Of a stretch of 64,000 nt of DNA, positions 43,763 to 53,980 are shown one piece after another. The notes below the pieces were generated by a model. That model was not told where the DNA came from. It ran no database searches and worked only from the letters and a program-made list of their open reading frames with translations. Numbering within the stretch: position 1 is the first letter of the stretch; each line of letters opens with the position of its first letter. The DNA is taken from positions 62,001 to 126,000 of the forward strand of contig NZ_VFES01000002.1 in NCBI RefSeq assembly GCF_007858185.1, read 5' to 3'. The position numbers were made by a program, and so were the translations under genes. Source of the stretch: Pseudomonas grimontii. GTDB taxonomy: Bacteria; Pseudomonadota; Gammaproteobacteria; Pseudomonadales; Pseudomonadaceae.

Positions 43763-45978
43763 CCGACAATACGTCTTCCACGCCCTTCGTCGAAGGGCGC
43801 GTCGAACAGCGCCTAAATGGCGCCATCGCGCGCTTCAATCGCTGGCCGGCGGCGCTGCGTACGGTACTGGTATTTGCCAGTTGCGTACTCGGTGTCTTGC
43901 TGCTTTTGGGCGTTATCAGCGCGCCGCTGGACCTCTACAGCCAATGCCTGTTTGCCGCTGTGTGCTTCATGGCGGTGCTGGTGCTGCGCAAGATCCCGGG
44001 GCGCCTGGCAATCCTCGCGCTGGTGGTGTTGTCGCTGGTGGCCTCGCTGCGCTACATGTTCTGGCGACTCACCTCCACCCTGGGCTTTGAAACCTGGCTC
44101 GACATGTTCTTCGGCTACGGCCTGGTCGCCGCCGAGTTCTACGCTCTGATCGTGCTGATCTTCGGCTACGTGCAGACCGCCTGGCCGCTGCGCCGCACGC
44201 CCGTATGGCTCAAGGCCGAGCCGGAAGAATGGCCGACCGTCGATGTGTTCATCCCCACCTATAACGAAGCGCTGAGTATCGTAAAACTGACCATCTTCGC
44301 CGCCCAGGCGATGGACTGGCCCAAGGACAAGCTGCGCGTCCACGTGCTCGATGACGGCCGCCGTGATGACTTTCGCGACTTTTGCCGCAAGATCGGCGTG
44401 AACTACATCCGCCGCGACAACAACTTCCACGCCAAGGCCGGTAACCTCAACGAAGCGTTGAAGGTCACCGACGGCGAATACATCGCGCTGTTCGACGCCG
44501 ACCACGTGCCGACGCGCTCCTTCCTGCAAGTCAGCCTGGGCTGGTTCCTCAAGGATCCTAAGCTGGCGATGCTGCAAACGCCGCACTTCTTCTTCTCCCC
44601 GGACCCGTTCGAAAAGAACCTCGACACCTTCCGCGCCGTGCCCAACGAGGGCGAGCTGTTCTACGGCCTGGTGCAGGACGGCAACGACCTGTGGAACGCC
44701 ACCTTCTTTTGCGGCTCGTGTGCGGTGATTCGCCGTGAGCCGCTGCTGGCAATCGGCGGGGTGGCTGTCGAGACCGTGACCGAAGACGCCCACACCGCGC
44801 TCAAGCTCAACCGCCTGGGCTACAACACGGCGTACCTGGCGATCCCGCAAGCCGCGGGCCTGGCCACGGAAAGCCTGTCACGCCACATCAACCAGCGGAT
44901 TCGCTGGGCGCGGGGCATGGCGCAGATCTTCCGCACCGACAACCCGCTGCTTGGCAAGGGGCTTAAGTGGGGCCAGCGCATCTGCTACGCCAACGCTATG
45001 TTGCACTTCTTTTATGGTTTGCCGCGTTTGGTGTTCCTCACCGCGCCGCTGGCCTATTTGGTCTTTGGCGCGGAGATTTTCCATGCCTCGGCGCTGATGA
45101 TCGTCGCTTATGTACTGCCGCACCTGGTGCATTCAAGCCTGACCAACTCACGCATCCAGGGCCGCTTCCGGCACTCGTTCTGGAACGAGGTGTACGAGAC
45201 CGTACTGGCCTGGTACATCCTGCCGCCGGTGCTGGTGGCGCTGGTCAACCCCAAGGCCGGTGGCTTCAACGTCACCGACAAGGGCGGCATCATCGACAAG
45301 GAGTTCTTCGACTGGAAGTTGGCGCGCCCTTACCTGGTGTTGTTGGCAGTGAACTTGGTCGGCCTGGGCTTTGGTATCCATCAGTTGGTCTGGGGCGATG
45401 CGTCCACGGCCGTGACGGTGGCGATCAACCTGACCTGGACCCTCTATAACTTGATCATTACCAGTGCCGCCGTGGCCGTGGCGTCCGAGACGCGGCAAGT
45501 GCGTTCCGAGCCGAGGGTGAGTGCGAAATTGCCGGTCAGCGTAATCTGCGCCGACGGTCGTGTACTCGCCGGCGTCACCCAGGACTTCTCCCAGAATGGC
45601 TTTGGCCTGATCCTTGATGAGGGCCACTCCATTTGCCAGGGCGAACGGGTACAACTGGTGCTGTCGCGAAACGGCCAGGACAGCCTGTTCCAGGCGCGGG
45701 TCGCGTTCAGTAAAGGTTCGCAGATCGGAGCGCAATTCGAATCCCTGTCGCTGCGAGAACAAAGCGAGCTGGTCCGCCTGACGTTTTCCCGTGCCGACAC
45801 CTGGGCAGCCAGTTGGGGGGCCGGCCAGCCCGACACACCGCTGGCAGCCCTGCGTGAAGTCGGTGCCATTGGCATTGGTGGCCTGTTCACTCTGTGCCGC
45901 GCCACTCTGTATGAACTGCGAATGGCCTTGCGCCGCACTCCCTCACAACCGCTCGACACGTTGATGGACAAGCCATGA
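43759..45978 (+). CDS. wssB: cellulose synthase catalytic subunit (BcsA homologue)
   Basis: The inner-membrane glycosyltransferase polymerises UDP-glucose into beta-1,4-glucan and passes the chain through its own channel. The 739-residue protein (start ATG 43759, overlapping wssA) has four transmembrane segments before a GT2 domain with the catalytic set DD 198-199, D-A-D 246-248, TED 341-343 and Q-R-I-R-W 379-383. Further membrane helices follow, then a C-terminal PilZ domain with RQVRSEPR and DFSQNG, the c-di-GMP binding motif RxxxR/DxSxxG. Activity should therefore depend on c-di-GMP, in keeping with the wrinkly-spreader phenotype of SBW25. It overlaps wssC by four bases. Confidence 0.97.
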   Translation: MTDNTSSTPFVEGRVEQRLNGAIARFNRWPAALRTVLVFASCVLGVLLLLGVISAPLDLYSQCLFAAVCFMAVLVLRKIPGRLAILALVVLSLVASLRYMFWRLTSTLGFETWLDMFFGYGLVAAEFYALIVLIFGYVQTAWPLRRTPVWLKAEPEEWPTVDVFIPTYNEALSIVKLTIFAAQAMDWPKDKLRVHVLDDGRRDDFRDFCRKIGVNYIRRDNNFHAKAGNLNEALKVTDGEYIALFDADHVPTRSFLQVSLGWFLKDPKLAMLQTPHFFFSPDPFEKNLDTFRAVPNEGELFYGLVQDGNDLWNATFFCGSCAVIRREPLLAIGGVAVETVTEDAHTALKLNRLGYNTAYLAIPQAAGLATESLSRHINQRIRWARGMAQIFRTDNPLLGKGLKWGQRICYANAMLHFFYGLPRLVFLTAPLAYLVFGAEIFHASALMIVAYVLPHLVHSSLTNSRIQGRFRHSFWNEVYETVLAWYILPPVLVALVNPKAGGFNVTDKGGIIDKEFFDWKLARPYLVLLAVNLVGLGFGIHQLVWGDASTAVTVAINLTWTLYNLIITSAAVAVASETRQVRSEPRVSAKLPVSVICADGRVLAGVTQDFSQNGFGLILDEGHSICQGERVQLVLSRNGQDSLFQARVAFSKGSQIGAQFESLSLREQSELVRLTFSRADTWAASWGAGQPDTPLAALREVGAIGIGGLFTLCRATLYELRMALRRTPSQPLDTLMDKP

Positions 45979-48248
45979 CTTCCACACCAATTTTTGCGCG
46001 TGCCCACGTACGTGCGGCACTCGCTTTGATGACTGCATCGCTGCTGGGCCTGAGCCCGCTGCTGCAGGCGGCCGAAAAATCGCCTGCCACTGCGGTGGCC
46101 GTGCAGGGCGCCGACGATGGCTACAACCTGACCCTCAAGCAGTTGGGTCGTCGCGACACCATGAACCTGCAAGGTGTGGAGTCGTCCGACAGCGTCAACT
46201 TCGATATCCGCACCGACCAGGTGGTGACCGGCGCGCAAGTGCTGCTCAACTACAGCTACTCGCCGGCCTTACTGGCGGACCTGTCGCAGATCAACGTGCT
46301 GGTCAATGATGAAGTGGCCGCCAGCATCCCGCTGACCAAAGCAGGCGCGGGCACTGCACAACAGACACTGGTGCAGATCCCGCCGCACCTGATCACCGAA
46401 TTCAACCGCTTGCGGGTGCAGTTCATCGGTCACTACACCATGTCCTGCGAAGATCCGTTGCACAGTAGCTTGTGGGCAAAAATCAGTAACAGCAGCGAGC
46501 TGAAACTGCAGGTGACGCAGATCCCGTTGAAGGACGACCTGTCGGTGTTGCCGCTGCCGTTCTTCGATAAGCGCGATGCTCGCCAGGTCCGCCTGCCGTT
46601 CGTGTTTGCCACCGCACCGGACAATGCCACGCTGGAAGCGGCGGCTACCTTGTCGTCGTGGTTCGGCGCGCTGGCCAGTTACCGTGGCGCGACGTTCCCC
46701 ACCACCTACGGCACGATACCGGCCAAGGGCAACGCCATTGTGCTGGTGCTGAGCCCAAGCGCGGTTGACGTCAACGGCGTCAAAGTGGCACAAGCCACCG
46801 GGCCGACCCTGAACCTCATCACCAACCCCAACGACCCGCAGGGCAAGCTGTTGATCGTGTCGGGCCGTGATGGCGCCGAACTCAAGCGCGCCGCCACCGC
46901 CGTGGCACTGGGTAACCCGGTGCTGGCCGGCAGCAGCGTGGTGATCGACAAGTTCGAAAGCCTGGCGCCGCGTCGTCCCTATGACGCGCCGAACTGGGTG
47001 CCCAGTGATCGTCCAGTGCGCCTGGGTGAACTGGTCGAGCTGAAAAAACTCAGCGTCTCGGGCTACAACCCAGGTGCGATCAGTGTCGACTTCCGCCTGC
47101 CGCCCGACCTGTTCAATTGGCGTGAAGAGGGCGTGCCGCTGCATCTCAAATACCGCTACACACCGCAGCAGGTGTCGACTAATTCGTCGCTGCTCGTGGG
47201 CATGGATGACCAGTTCATGAAGTCCATGCCGCTGCCGTCGATCACCAGCCTGGCGGACGGCAAGACCCTGCTGAGCATGATGCAGAAAGACAACACCCTG
47301 CCGCGCGAAGCCACTGTGCTGCTGCCGATCAGCTCGGCGTCGCCGATGTCCAAGCTGCAGTTGCGCTTCATGTACGACTACATCAAGGAAGGTGAATGCC
47401 GCGACATTATTGTCGACAACATGCGCGGCACCATCGACCCGGATTCGAGCCTGGACATCACCGGCTACCAGCACTTTATCGCCATGCCTAACTTGGGTGT
47501 GTTCAACGATGCTGGCTTCCCGTTCACCCGCCTGGCGGACCTTTCCGAATCGGCCGTGGTGTTGCCGGACACCTTCGGTACCGATGAGCTGAGTGCCTAC
47601 CTCACCATCCTTGGCCGCTTCGGCGAGTCCACCGGCTACCCGGCTACCGCGGTCAAAGTGGTACAGGCCAAGGACGTGCAAAGCGTTGCCGACAAGGACC
47701 TGCTGGTGATCGCCACTGGTGCTGACCAGCCGTTATTCAAGCAGTGGCAGCAGTATCTGCCGGCCAACGTTGACGGACCGCGACAGCACTTCAAATTGTC
47801 TGACCTGCCGCGCTACGTGAGCAACTGGGTGAGTCCTGACGCCGAAGCCAATAAGCACGCAGCCAACGCCGCGCTCAGCTTCAATACCTTGGCCAGCAGC
47901 ACCTGGTTTGCCGGTTTCGAGTCTCCACTCAAGACTGGGCGCAGTGTGGTGTTGATCTCCAGCGTCAAACCCGAAGGCCTGCAGGCCGCGACGGCCGTGC
48001 TGATCGGCGGTGACCAGTTCAAAGACACCATCCAGGGCAGCCTCGCAGTGGTACAGGGCACGCAAGTCAGCTCGCTGGTGGCTGACCAGCAGTACTACGT
48101 CGGCAAGCTGGGCCTGTTCAAGCAGGTGCAATGGCAGTTGTCGCAGAACGTGGGTTGGATGTTGTTATTGACCTTCCTTGGCCTGGCAATTGTCACTTGC
48201 CTGATCTACCTGTCCCTGCGGGCACGTGCAAAACGGCGGCTGGCATGA
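45975..48248 (+). CDS. wssC: cellulose synthase regulatory subunit (BcsB homologue)
   Basis: BcsB is the periplasmic, membrane-anchored partner of BcsA that guides the glucan through the periplasm. The 757-residue product has a signal sequence (ending LSPLLQAA), a large periplasmic part with alternating jelly-roll and flavodoxin-like domains, and a C-terminal transmembrane anchor (GWMLLLTFLGLAIVTCLIYL) with a basic cytoplasmic tail. The pattern and length match BcsB. Its stop overlaps wssD. Confidence 0.95.
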   Translation: MTSTPIFARAHVRAALALMTASLLGLSPLLQAAEKSPATAVAVQGADDGYNLTLKQLGRRDTMNLQGVESSDSVNFDIRTDQVVTGAQVLLNYSYSPALLADLSQINVLVNDEVAASIPLTKAGAGTAQQTLVQIPPHLITEFNRLRVQFIGHYTMSCEDPLHSSLWAKISNSSELKLQVTQIPLKDDLSVLPLPFFDKRDARQVRLPFVFATAPDNATLEAAATLSSWFGALASYRGATFPTTYGTIPAKGNAIVLVLSPSAVDVNGVKVAQATGPTLNLITNPNDPQGKLLIVSGRDGAELKRAATAVALGNPVLAGSSVVIDKFESLAPRRPYDAPNWVPSDRPVRLGELVELKKLSVSGYNPGAISVDFRLPPDLFNWREEGVPLHLKYRYTPQQVSTNSSLLVGMDDQFMKSMPLPSITSLADGKTLLSMMQKDNTLPREATVLLPISSASPMSKLQLRFMYDYIKEGECRDIIVDNMRGTIDPDSSLDITGYQHFIAMPNLGVFNDAGFPFTRLADLSESAVVLPDTFGTDELSAYLTILGRFGESTGYPATAVKVVQAKDVQSVADKDLLVIATGADQPLFKQWQQYLPANVDGPRQHFKLSDLPRYVSNWVSPDAEANKHAANAALSFNTLASSTWFAGFESPLKTGRSVVLISSVKPEGLQAATAVLIGGDQFKDTIQGSLAVVQGTQVSSLVADQQYYVGKLGLFKQVQWQLSQNVGWMLLLTFLGLAIVTCLIYLSLRARAKRRLA

Positions 48249-49441
48249 TGCGTCCGGTCGGTTGGGTTGCGCTGGGCATCGCGCTCTTCGCTGGCGCAGC
48301 CCAGGCGCAGACGTGCGACGCGCAGTGGCCACTGTGGCAGAACTACGCGAAGCGCTTTGTGCAGGATGACGGGCGGGTGCTGAACTCGTCCCTGAACCCC
48401 AGCGAAAGCAATTCTGAAGGACAGTCCTACGCGATGTTTTTCGCCCTGGTGGGCAATGACCGCGCGCGGTTTGACAAGCTCTGGACCTGGACCAAGACCA
48501 ACATGGCCGGCAACGACATCAGCCGCACCCTGCCAGGCTGGTTGTGGGGCAAGACCCAGAGCGGCGAATGGGGCCTGATCGACGCCAACTCCGCCAGCGA
48601 TGCCGACCTGTGGGTCGCCTACGCGCTGCTGGAAGCGGCACGTGTATGGAATGTGCCGCAGTACCGCGCCGATGCGCAGTTGGTATTGGCCAATGTCGAA
48701 AAGACCTTGATCGTACGCGTACCGGGCCTGGGCAAGATGCTGTTGCCCGGGCCGGTGGGCTACAGCTACCCAGACGGGTTGTGGCGTTTCAACCCCAGCT
48801 ACCAAGTACTGGCGCAACTGCGACGCTTCCACAAAGAACGTCCCAAGGGCGGCTGGAATGAGGTGGCCGAGAGTAACGCTAAAATGCTCGCCGACCCCAA
48901 GAGCAACCCCCATGGCATCGCCGCCAACTGGGTGGGTTACCGCGCCACGGGTGCGAACACCGGGGTGTTTGTGGTCGATCCGTATTCCGATGACCTGGGC
49001 AGCTACGACGCCATCCGTACTTACCTGTGGGCTGGAATGACCGCCAAAGGCGACCCGCTGGCGGCGCCGATGCTCAAGGCGTTGGGTGGTTTTTCACGTG
49101 CTACGGCGGCGTCTCCCAATGGTTTGCCACCGGAGAAGATTCACGTGCTCACCGGTGAGGCCGAAAAGAACAACGGCTATTCGCCGCTGGGGTTCTCGGC
49201 GTCTGCCTTGGTGTTCTTCAATGCACGCGGCGAACCCGCCCTGGCTCAACTGCAAAAAAACAAGCTGGATGATGTGCTGGGCAAGGCTATGGTCGCATCA
49301 GCGGCCGACGGCGATCAGCCGGTGTATTACGACTACATGCTCAGCCTGTTCAGCCAAGGCTTTACCGATCAAAAGTACCGCTTCGAACAGGACGGTACGG
49401 TCAAATTATTCTGGGAGGGCGCATGCGCCGTCACACGCTAG
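48245..49441 (+). CDS. wssD: endo-1,4-beta-glucanase, GH8 (BcsZ homologue)
   Basis: The periplasmic cellulase trims glucan chains during export and is needed for normal polymer output. The start is the ATG at 48245 inside the wssC stop (ATGATG); the frame open to 48131 is not part of the protein. A signal peptide (MMRPVGWVALGIALFAGAAQ) precedes a GH8 domain with NSSLNPSESNSEGQSYAMFF, where the glutamate is the proton donor of the family, and DANSASDADLWVAYAL with the second acid. The product is 398 residues, a little longer than E. coli BcsZ. It overlaps wssE by 19 bases. Confidence 0.95.
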   Translation: MMRPVGWVALGIALFAGAAQAQTCDAQWPLWQNYAKRFVQDDGRVLNSSLNPSESNSEGQSYAMFFALVGNDRARFDKLWTWTKTNMAGNDISRTLPGWLWGKTQSGEWGLIDANSASDADLWVAYALLEAARVWNVPQYRADAQLVLANVEKTLIVRVPGLGKMLLPGPVGYSYPDGLWRFNPSYQVLAQLRRFHKERPKGGWNEVAESNAKMLADPKSNPHGIAANWVGYRATGANTGVFVVDPYSDDLGSYDAIRTYLWAGMTAKGDPLAAPMLKALGGFSRATAASPNGLPPEKIHVLTGEAEKNNGYSPLGFSASALVFFNARGEPALAQLQKNKLDDVLGKAMVASAADGDQPVYYDYMLSLFSQGFTDQKYRFEQDGTVKLFWEGACAVTR

Positions 49442-52400
49442 CCCTCGCGATACTGGCCACCCTGGCGTCCCACGTCAGCCTGGCCGCAACGACCGACCCT
49501 CAAGCTTTGCTGATCGAGCAGGGTTACTACTGGCAGTCGAAGAAAAACCCGGAGCGGGCCACGGAATCCTGGCAAAAACTGCTGGGCCTGAGCCCCGAGC
49601 AGCCGGACGCGCTGTACGGCATGGGTCTGATCCAGGTGCAAGAGCAGCACCCGGAAGAGGCACAAAAATACCTGGCCCGTCTGCGCGCACTTTCGCCGCT
49701 GCCGCGCCAGGCGTTGTTGCTGGAGCAGGATATCGCGGTCAACACGCCCACCAATGCCAAATTGCTGGAGCAGGCTCGTGAGTTGGGTGAGCCAGTCGAA
49801 GAGCGCGAAAAGGCCGTGGCGCTGTATCGCCAGATTTTCCAGGGGCGCCCGCCTCAAGGCTTGATCGCCCGTGAGTATTACAACGCCCTGGCCTTCACCC
49901 CCAAAGGCACCGTAGAAGGTATCGCCGGTCTGCAACGCGTAACCCGTGAGCGGCCGGATGACGCCATTGCCGCGCTTTTCCTGGCCAGGCATCTGGCGCG
50001 TAACCCGAGCACCCGTGTCGAAGGTATACGTTCCATGGCACGTCTGGCGACCAACAACGAAGTCGGCGGCGCCGCAGACGAAGGCTGGCGCTTCGCGCTG
50101 ATCTGGCTGGGGGCACCGAACCGTGATCAGGTGCCGTTATTCCAGGAGTTCCTGATCAAGCACCCGGATGACAGCGAAATCCGTGCGCTGATGAATAAGG
50201 GCATTGCCCAAGGCAAGGGGGACGGTGGCTGGCAGCGTGACCCGAAGCTGGTCAAGGCCTTCAAGGCCCTCGACGACGGCGACCTGAAGACCGCCGAGCC
50301 GTTGCTGGCGGCACGCCTGGCGGAAAAAGCCAACGATGTCGATGCCCTCGGCGGCATGGGTGTAGTCCGCCAACAGCAGCAGCGCTTCAGCGAGGCGGAA
50401 AACTACCTGGTCCAGGCCACCCGCTTGCCAGGCGGTGCCGCCTGGCAAAAAGCCCTGAATGACGTGCGTTACTGGAGCTTGCTGAACCAGGCCCGGGATG
50501 CGCAGAATGCCGGCCGCAGCAGCCAGGCCCGTGACCTGGCGGCGCAGGCTGAGCGCCTGAACCCGGGCCGTGCGGATGCTACGGTAGCCCTCGCCGGTTT
50601 CCAGGCCCAGGACAATCAATTCGACGCCTCCGAAGCCAGCTACCGCAAAGTGCTGGCGCGTAACCCTGGCGATGCGGATGCGTTGAATGGCCTGATCGGT
50701 GTGCTGTCGCAATCCGGCCGCCCGGAAGAAGCCTTGAAGCTGATCGATTCGGTGTCTGCCGCAGATCGCACAAAGCTGTCCTCCAACGTGAAAATCAAGG
50801 CTTTGCGTGCCACCCAGATGGGCAAGGTGGCCGACCAGCGTGGCGACTTGAAAGCCGCGCAGGCTGCCTACCAGCAGGCGCTCGACGCCGACCCGGAAAA
50901 CCCCTGGACCCGTTTTGCCCTGGCGCGTGTTTACCTGCGCGATGGGCAAATCCGCAACGCCCGCGCCTTGCTCGATGGCCTGCTCAAGAGCCAACCCAAC
51001 CAGCCGGACGCGCTGTACACCAGTTCGTTGCTGTCAGTCGAGCTGAACGAATGGAAAGCCGCGGACGCGACGCTGTCGCGCATTCCGGCCGGCCAGCGCA
51101 CGGCGGATATGAATGAGCTGGCGAGCGACATCGCCCTGCACAAACAGACCGACATCGCCATTGAAAGCGCTCGCCGTGGCCAGCGCCCGGAAGCCCTGGC
51201 ATTGCTGGGGCGCAGCGCGGCCCTGGCCGGTAAAAAGCCGGAGCGGCTGGCGGTATTGGCGTCTGCCTATGTGGACGTCGGCGCACCGGAAGAGGGCCTG
51301 CAGATCATGCAAGGCGTGCTCGACAACACCCCCAACCCGACTGCCGACCAGAAGCTGCTCTACGCCGGTGTGCTGCTCAAGGCTAACCACTACACCGAGG
51401 CTGGTGACATCCTGCGCGACATGCAGGGCCAGCCGCTGAGTGACGCCGGGCGCCAGCGCTACGAAGACCTGATCTTTCAATATCGGGTTAAGCAAGCCGA
51501 TGCGCTGCGCGAGAAGAACGACCTGGTGGCAGCCTACGACATGCTCTCACCGGCATTGGTCCAACGGCCCCATGACACGTCGGCCATTGCGGTGCTGGCG
51601 CGCATGTATGCTGACGGTGGCGACGGCAAGAAAGCCATGGCGCTTTACGAACCGCTTGTGCAGCAGAACCCTGATAACGCGCGCCTGCAACTGGGCCTTG
51701 CGGGGATCGCCTTGAAAGGCGGTAATCGCAGCCTGGCTGAGTCGGCTACCGACAAGGCGTTGCGGCTGGACCCGACCAGTGCCGAGACGTTGACGGCCGC
51801 CGGCCAGATCTACCAAGGCCTGGGCCGCAATGCCGAAGCGGCCGAATTGCTGCGTCGCGCCCTGACCCTCGAAAACACTCAGCGCGCACAGGCGCGCTCG
51901 GCCTTGGCGGATGCGCAGGGCGTGGCGTACAACCCGTTTGTCGGGTTGCCTGGCCAGCGTCGACAGATTACTGATTTGGCCGTTGACCGCGGCGCGGTTC
52001 CGCCGCCGATCGATGCGCCGGCCAATGTGATGCCAGCGCCGGTATCTGCGCCCGGGAATACCCTGGTCACTGCCGGCTTCGCACCCTCGAGCAGGCTGAG
52101 CGACCCGTTTGTACCGCCTACCCGTATTGCTGCGCTGGATAACCCGACCTTGAGTCCGGCACGCCTTGCTCTCGATGGTCTGCTGCGTGATCGTAGCGGC
52201 TATCTGGTGCAAGGTTTGAGCGTGCGCAGCAACAATGGTGAAAGTGGCTTGAGCCGAATCACCGACGTGGAGACGCCGTTCGAGGCACGCATGCCGGTGG
52301 GTGACTACAACGTCGCGTTGCGTGCTACGCCGGTCAGTTTGAGCTCCGGGACGGTCAAGGCCATCTCGGCAGCGCGCTTTGGTGCGGGCGCCGGTACGGA

Positions 52401-53301
52401 TGGTTCCCAGAGAGAGAACGGTGTCGGCCTGGCCGTCGCCGTGGAAGACCCGGCGCAAGGCGTCAAGGCCGACGTCGGCGTCAGCCCGCTGGGCTTCACC
52501 TATAGCACCGTGGTTGGTGGCGTGAGTGTGAATCGACCGTTCACCGAGGGCGGCAACCTGCGCTATGGGGTGAATGTTTCGCGGCGCCCGGTCACCGACA
52601 GTGTGACCTCGTTTGCCGGTTCGCAAACCACGACCGCCGATGGAGAGCGCAAAAAATGGGGCGGCGTCACCGCCAACGGCGGGCGTGCCGAGCTGAGCTA
52701 TGACAACCAGGAAGTGGGGGCCTACGGCTATGCTTCGCTGCACCAGTTGCTCGGCAATAATGTTGAAGACAACACGCGTATGGAACTGGGCAGCGGCGTC
52801 TATTGGTACCTGCGCAACACGCCAACCGACACCTTGACGCTGGGTGTCAGCGGCATGGCGATGGGCTTCAAGGACAACCAGGGTTTTTACACCTATGGCA
52901 ATGGCGGCTACTTCAGTCCGCAGCGCTTCTTTTCCCTGGCTGTACCGGTTCGCTGGGCGCAGAGCTTCGACCGCTTCAGTTACGAGTTGAAAAGTTCGGT
53001 GGGCGTGCAACATATCGCGCAAGATGGCGCCGACTACTTTCCTACGGACAGTACGCTTCAAGGCAACGCTGCCACCAAAAAATACGACAGCAACAGCAAG
53101 ACCGGCGTCGGCTACAGTCTCAACGCGGCCGCCGAATACCGTCTTACTTCACGCTTTTACCTGGGTGGCGAAGTCGCAGTCGACAACGCCCAGGACTATC
53201 GCCAGTACGTTGGCAACGCGTACCTGCGCTACCTGTTTGAAGACCTGAGCGGGCCAATGCCCTTGCCGGTCAGCCCTTACCGTTCCCCTTATTCGAATTG
53301 A
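49423..53301 (+). CDS. wssE: cellulose export outer-membrane protein (BcsC homologue)
   Basis: BcsC provides the periplasmic TPR scaffold and the outer-membrane channel for cellulose. The 1292-residue protein has a signal peptide (MRRHTLALAILATLASHVSL), about 20 TPR-type helix pairs through residue 870, a proline- and alanine-rich linker, and a C-terminal barrel domain from about 930 to the end. The barrel is recognisable by repeated aromatic-rich strands such as DGERKKWGGVTANGGRAELS and FYLGGEVAVDNAQDYRQYVG. Length and layout match BcsC. It starts inside the end of wssD. Confidence 0.95.
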   Translation: MRRHTLALAILATLASHVSLAATTDPQALLIEQGYYWQSKKNPERATESWQKLLGLSPEQPDALYGMGLIQVQEQHPEEAQKYLARLRALSPLPRQALLLEQDIAVNTPTNAKLLEQARELGEPVEEREKAVALYRQIFQGRPPQGLIAREYYNALAFTPKGTVEGIAGLQRVTRERPDDAIAALFLARHLARNPSTRVEGIRSMARLATNNEVGGAADEGWRFALIWLGAPNRDQVPLFQEFLIKHPDDSEIRALMNKGIAQGKGDGGWQRDPKLVKAFKALDDGDLKTAEPLLAARLAEKANDVDALGGMGVVRQQQQRFSEAENYLVQATRLPGGAAWQKALNDVRYWSLLNQARDAQNAGRSSQARDLAAQAERLNPGRADATVALAGFQAQDNQFDASEASYRKVLARNPGDADALNGLIGVLSQSGRPEEALKLIDSVSAADRTKLSSNVKIKALRATQMGKVADQRGDLKAAQAAYQQALDADPENPWTRFALARVYLRDGQIRNARALLDGLLKSQPNQPDALYTSSLLSVELNEWKAADATLSRIPAGQRTADMNELASDIALHKQTDIAIESARRGQRPEALALLGRSAALAGKKPERLAVLASAYVDVGAPEEGLQIMQGVLDNTPNPTADQKLLYAGVLLKANHYTEAGDILRDMQGQPLSDAGRQRYEDLIFQYRVKQADALREKNDLVAAYDMLSPALVQRPHDTSAIAVLARMYADGGDGKKAMALYEPLVQQNPDNARLQLGLAGIALKGGNRSLAESATDKALRLDPTSAETLTAAGQIYQGLGRNAEAAELLRRALTLENTQRAQARSALADAQGVAYNPFVGLPGQRRQITDLAVDRGAVPPPIDAPANVMPAPVSAPGNTLVTAGFAPSSRLSDPFVPPTRIAALDNPTLSPARLALDGLLRDRSGYLVQGLSVRSNNGESGLSRITDVETPFEARMPVGDYNVALRATPVSLSSGTVKAISAARFGAGAGTDGSQRENGVGLAVAVEDPAQGVKADVGVSPLGFTYSTVVGGVSVNRPFTEGGNLRYGVNVSRRPVTDSVTSFAGSQTTTADGERKKWGGVTANGGRAELSYDNQEVGAYGYASLHQLLGNNVEDNTRMELGSGVYWYLRNTPTDTLTLGVSGMAMGFKDNQGFYTYGNGGYFSPQRFFSLAVPVRWAQSFDRFSYELKSSVGVQHIAQDGADYFPTDSTLQGNAATKKYDSNSKTGVGYSLNAAAEYRLTSRFYLGGEVAVDNAQDYRQYVGNAYLRYLFEDLSGPMPLPVSPYRSPYSN

Positions 53302-53317
53302 TTGATAGGAGTCATCC

Positions 53318-53980
53318 ATGCCTGTTTCTGCAATTGCCGGCCTGACCCTGCTGGTACTGGGCGAAAGCCACTTGAGCTTCCCGGACCATTTGCTGGACCC
53401 GCTGCAAGCCAACCTCACCGCGCAAGGCGCCAAGGTTCACACCATCGGGGCCTGCGGTGCCGGTGCGGCCGACTGGATCGTGCCGAAGAAAGTCGACTGT
53501 GGAGCCGAGCAATTGCCCGGTGGCAAGCCTCAGGTGTTCGGCAAAAACGCGATGAGCACCGCGCCGGTCAAGGACCTGATCGCCAAAGATAAGCCGGACC
53601 TCGTCGTGATCATCATCGGCGACACCATGGCCTCTTACCCTGATCCGCAGTTCCCGAAAGTTTGGGCGTGGAAGAGTGTGACTTCGCTGACAAAGGCTGT
53701 CAGCGAAACCGGCACCAAATGCGTGTGGGTCGGCCCGGCGTGGGGCAAGGTCGGCAGCATGTATAAGAAGGATGACGCGCGTACCAAGCTGATGTCGCAA
53801 TTCCTCGCGACCAACGTGGCGCCGTGCACCTATATCGATTCGCTGACCTTCTCCAAACCAGGCGAATGGGTCACCACTGACGGTCAGCATTTCACCATCG
53901 ATGGCTACCAGAAGTGGGCCAAGGCCATTGGCGGCGCACTGTCGACATTGCCGGCAGACGCTGTGAAGGGAGCCAAGTGA
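53318..53980 (+). CDS. wssF: cellulose-acetylation protein WssF (SGNH-like hydrolase fold)
   Basis: WssF belongs to the four-gene module that O-acetylates the polymer in SBW25. The 220-residue protein has an N-terminal hydrophobic segment and the SGNH-type residues GESH (around residues 15-18, serine nucleophile) and DGQHFT near the C terminus, which supplies the Asp/His pair. It resembles the catalytic domain of AlgX/AlgJ-like acetyltransferases, and direct enzymatic evidence is not visible from sequence. It begins 16 bases after wssE and its stop overlaps the wssG start. Confidence 0.85.
   Translation: MPVSAIAGLTLLVLGESHLSFPDHLLDPLQANLTAQGAKVHTIGACGAGAADWIVPKKVDCGAEQLPGGKPQVFGKNAMSTAPVKDLIAKDKPDLVVIIIGDTMASYPDPQFPKVWAWKSVTSLTKAVSETGTKCVWVGPAWGKVGSMYKKDDARTKLMSQFLATNVAPCTYIDSLTFSKPGEWVTTDGQHFTIDGYQKWAKAIGGALSTLPADAVKGAK

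Noticed and set aside
46269..47681. 470-codon open frame antisense to wssC
   Set aside because: Shadow of the BcsB homologue; no start signal and no recognisable product.
51547..53061. 504-codon open frame antisense to wssE
   Set aside because: Shadow of the BcsC homologue; arginine-rich composition without domains.
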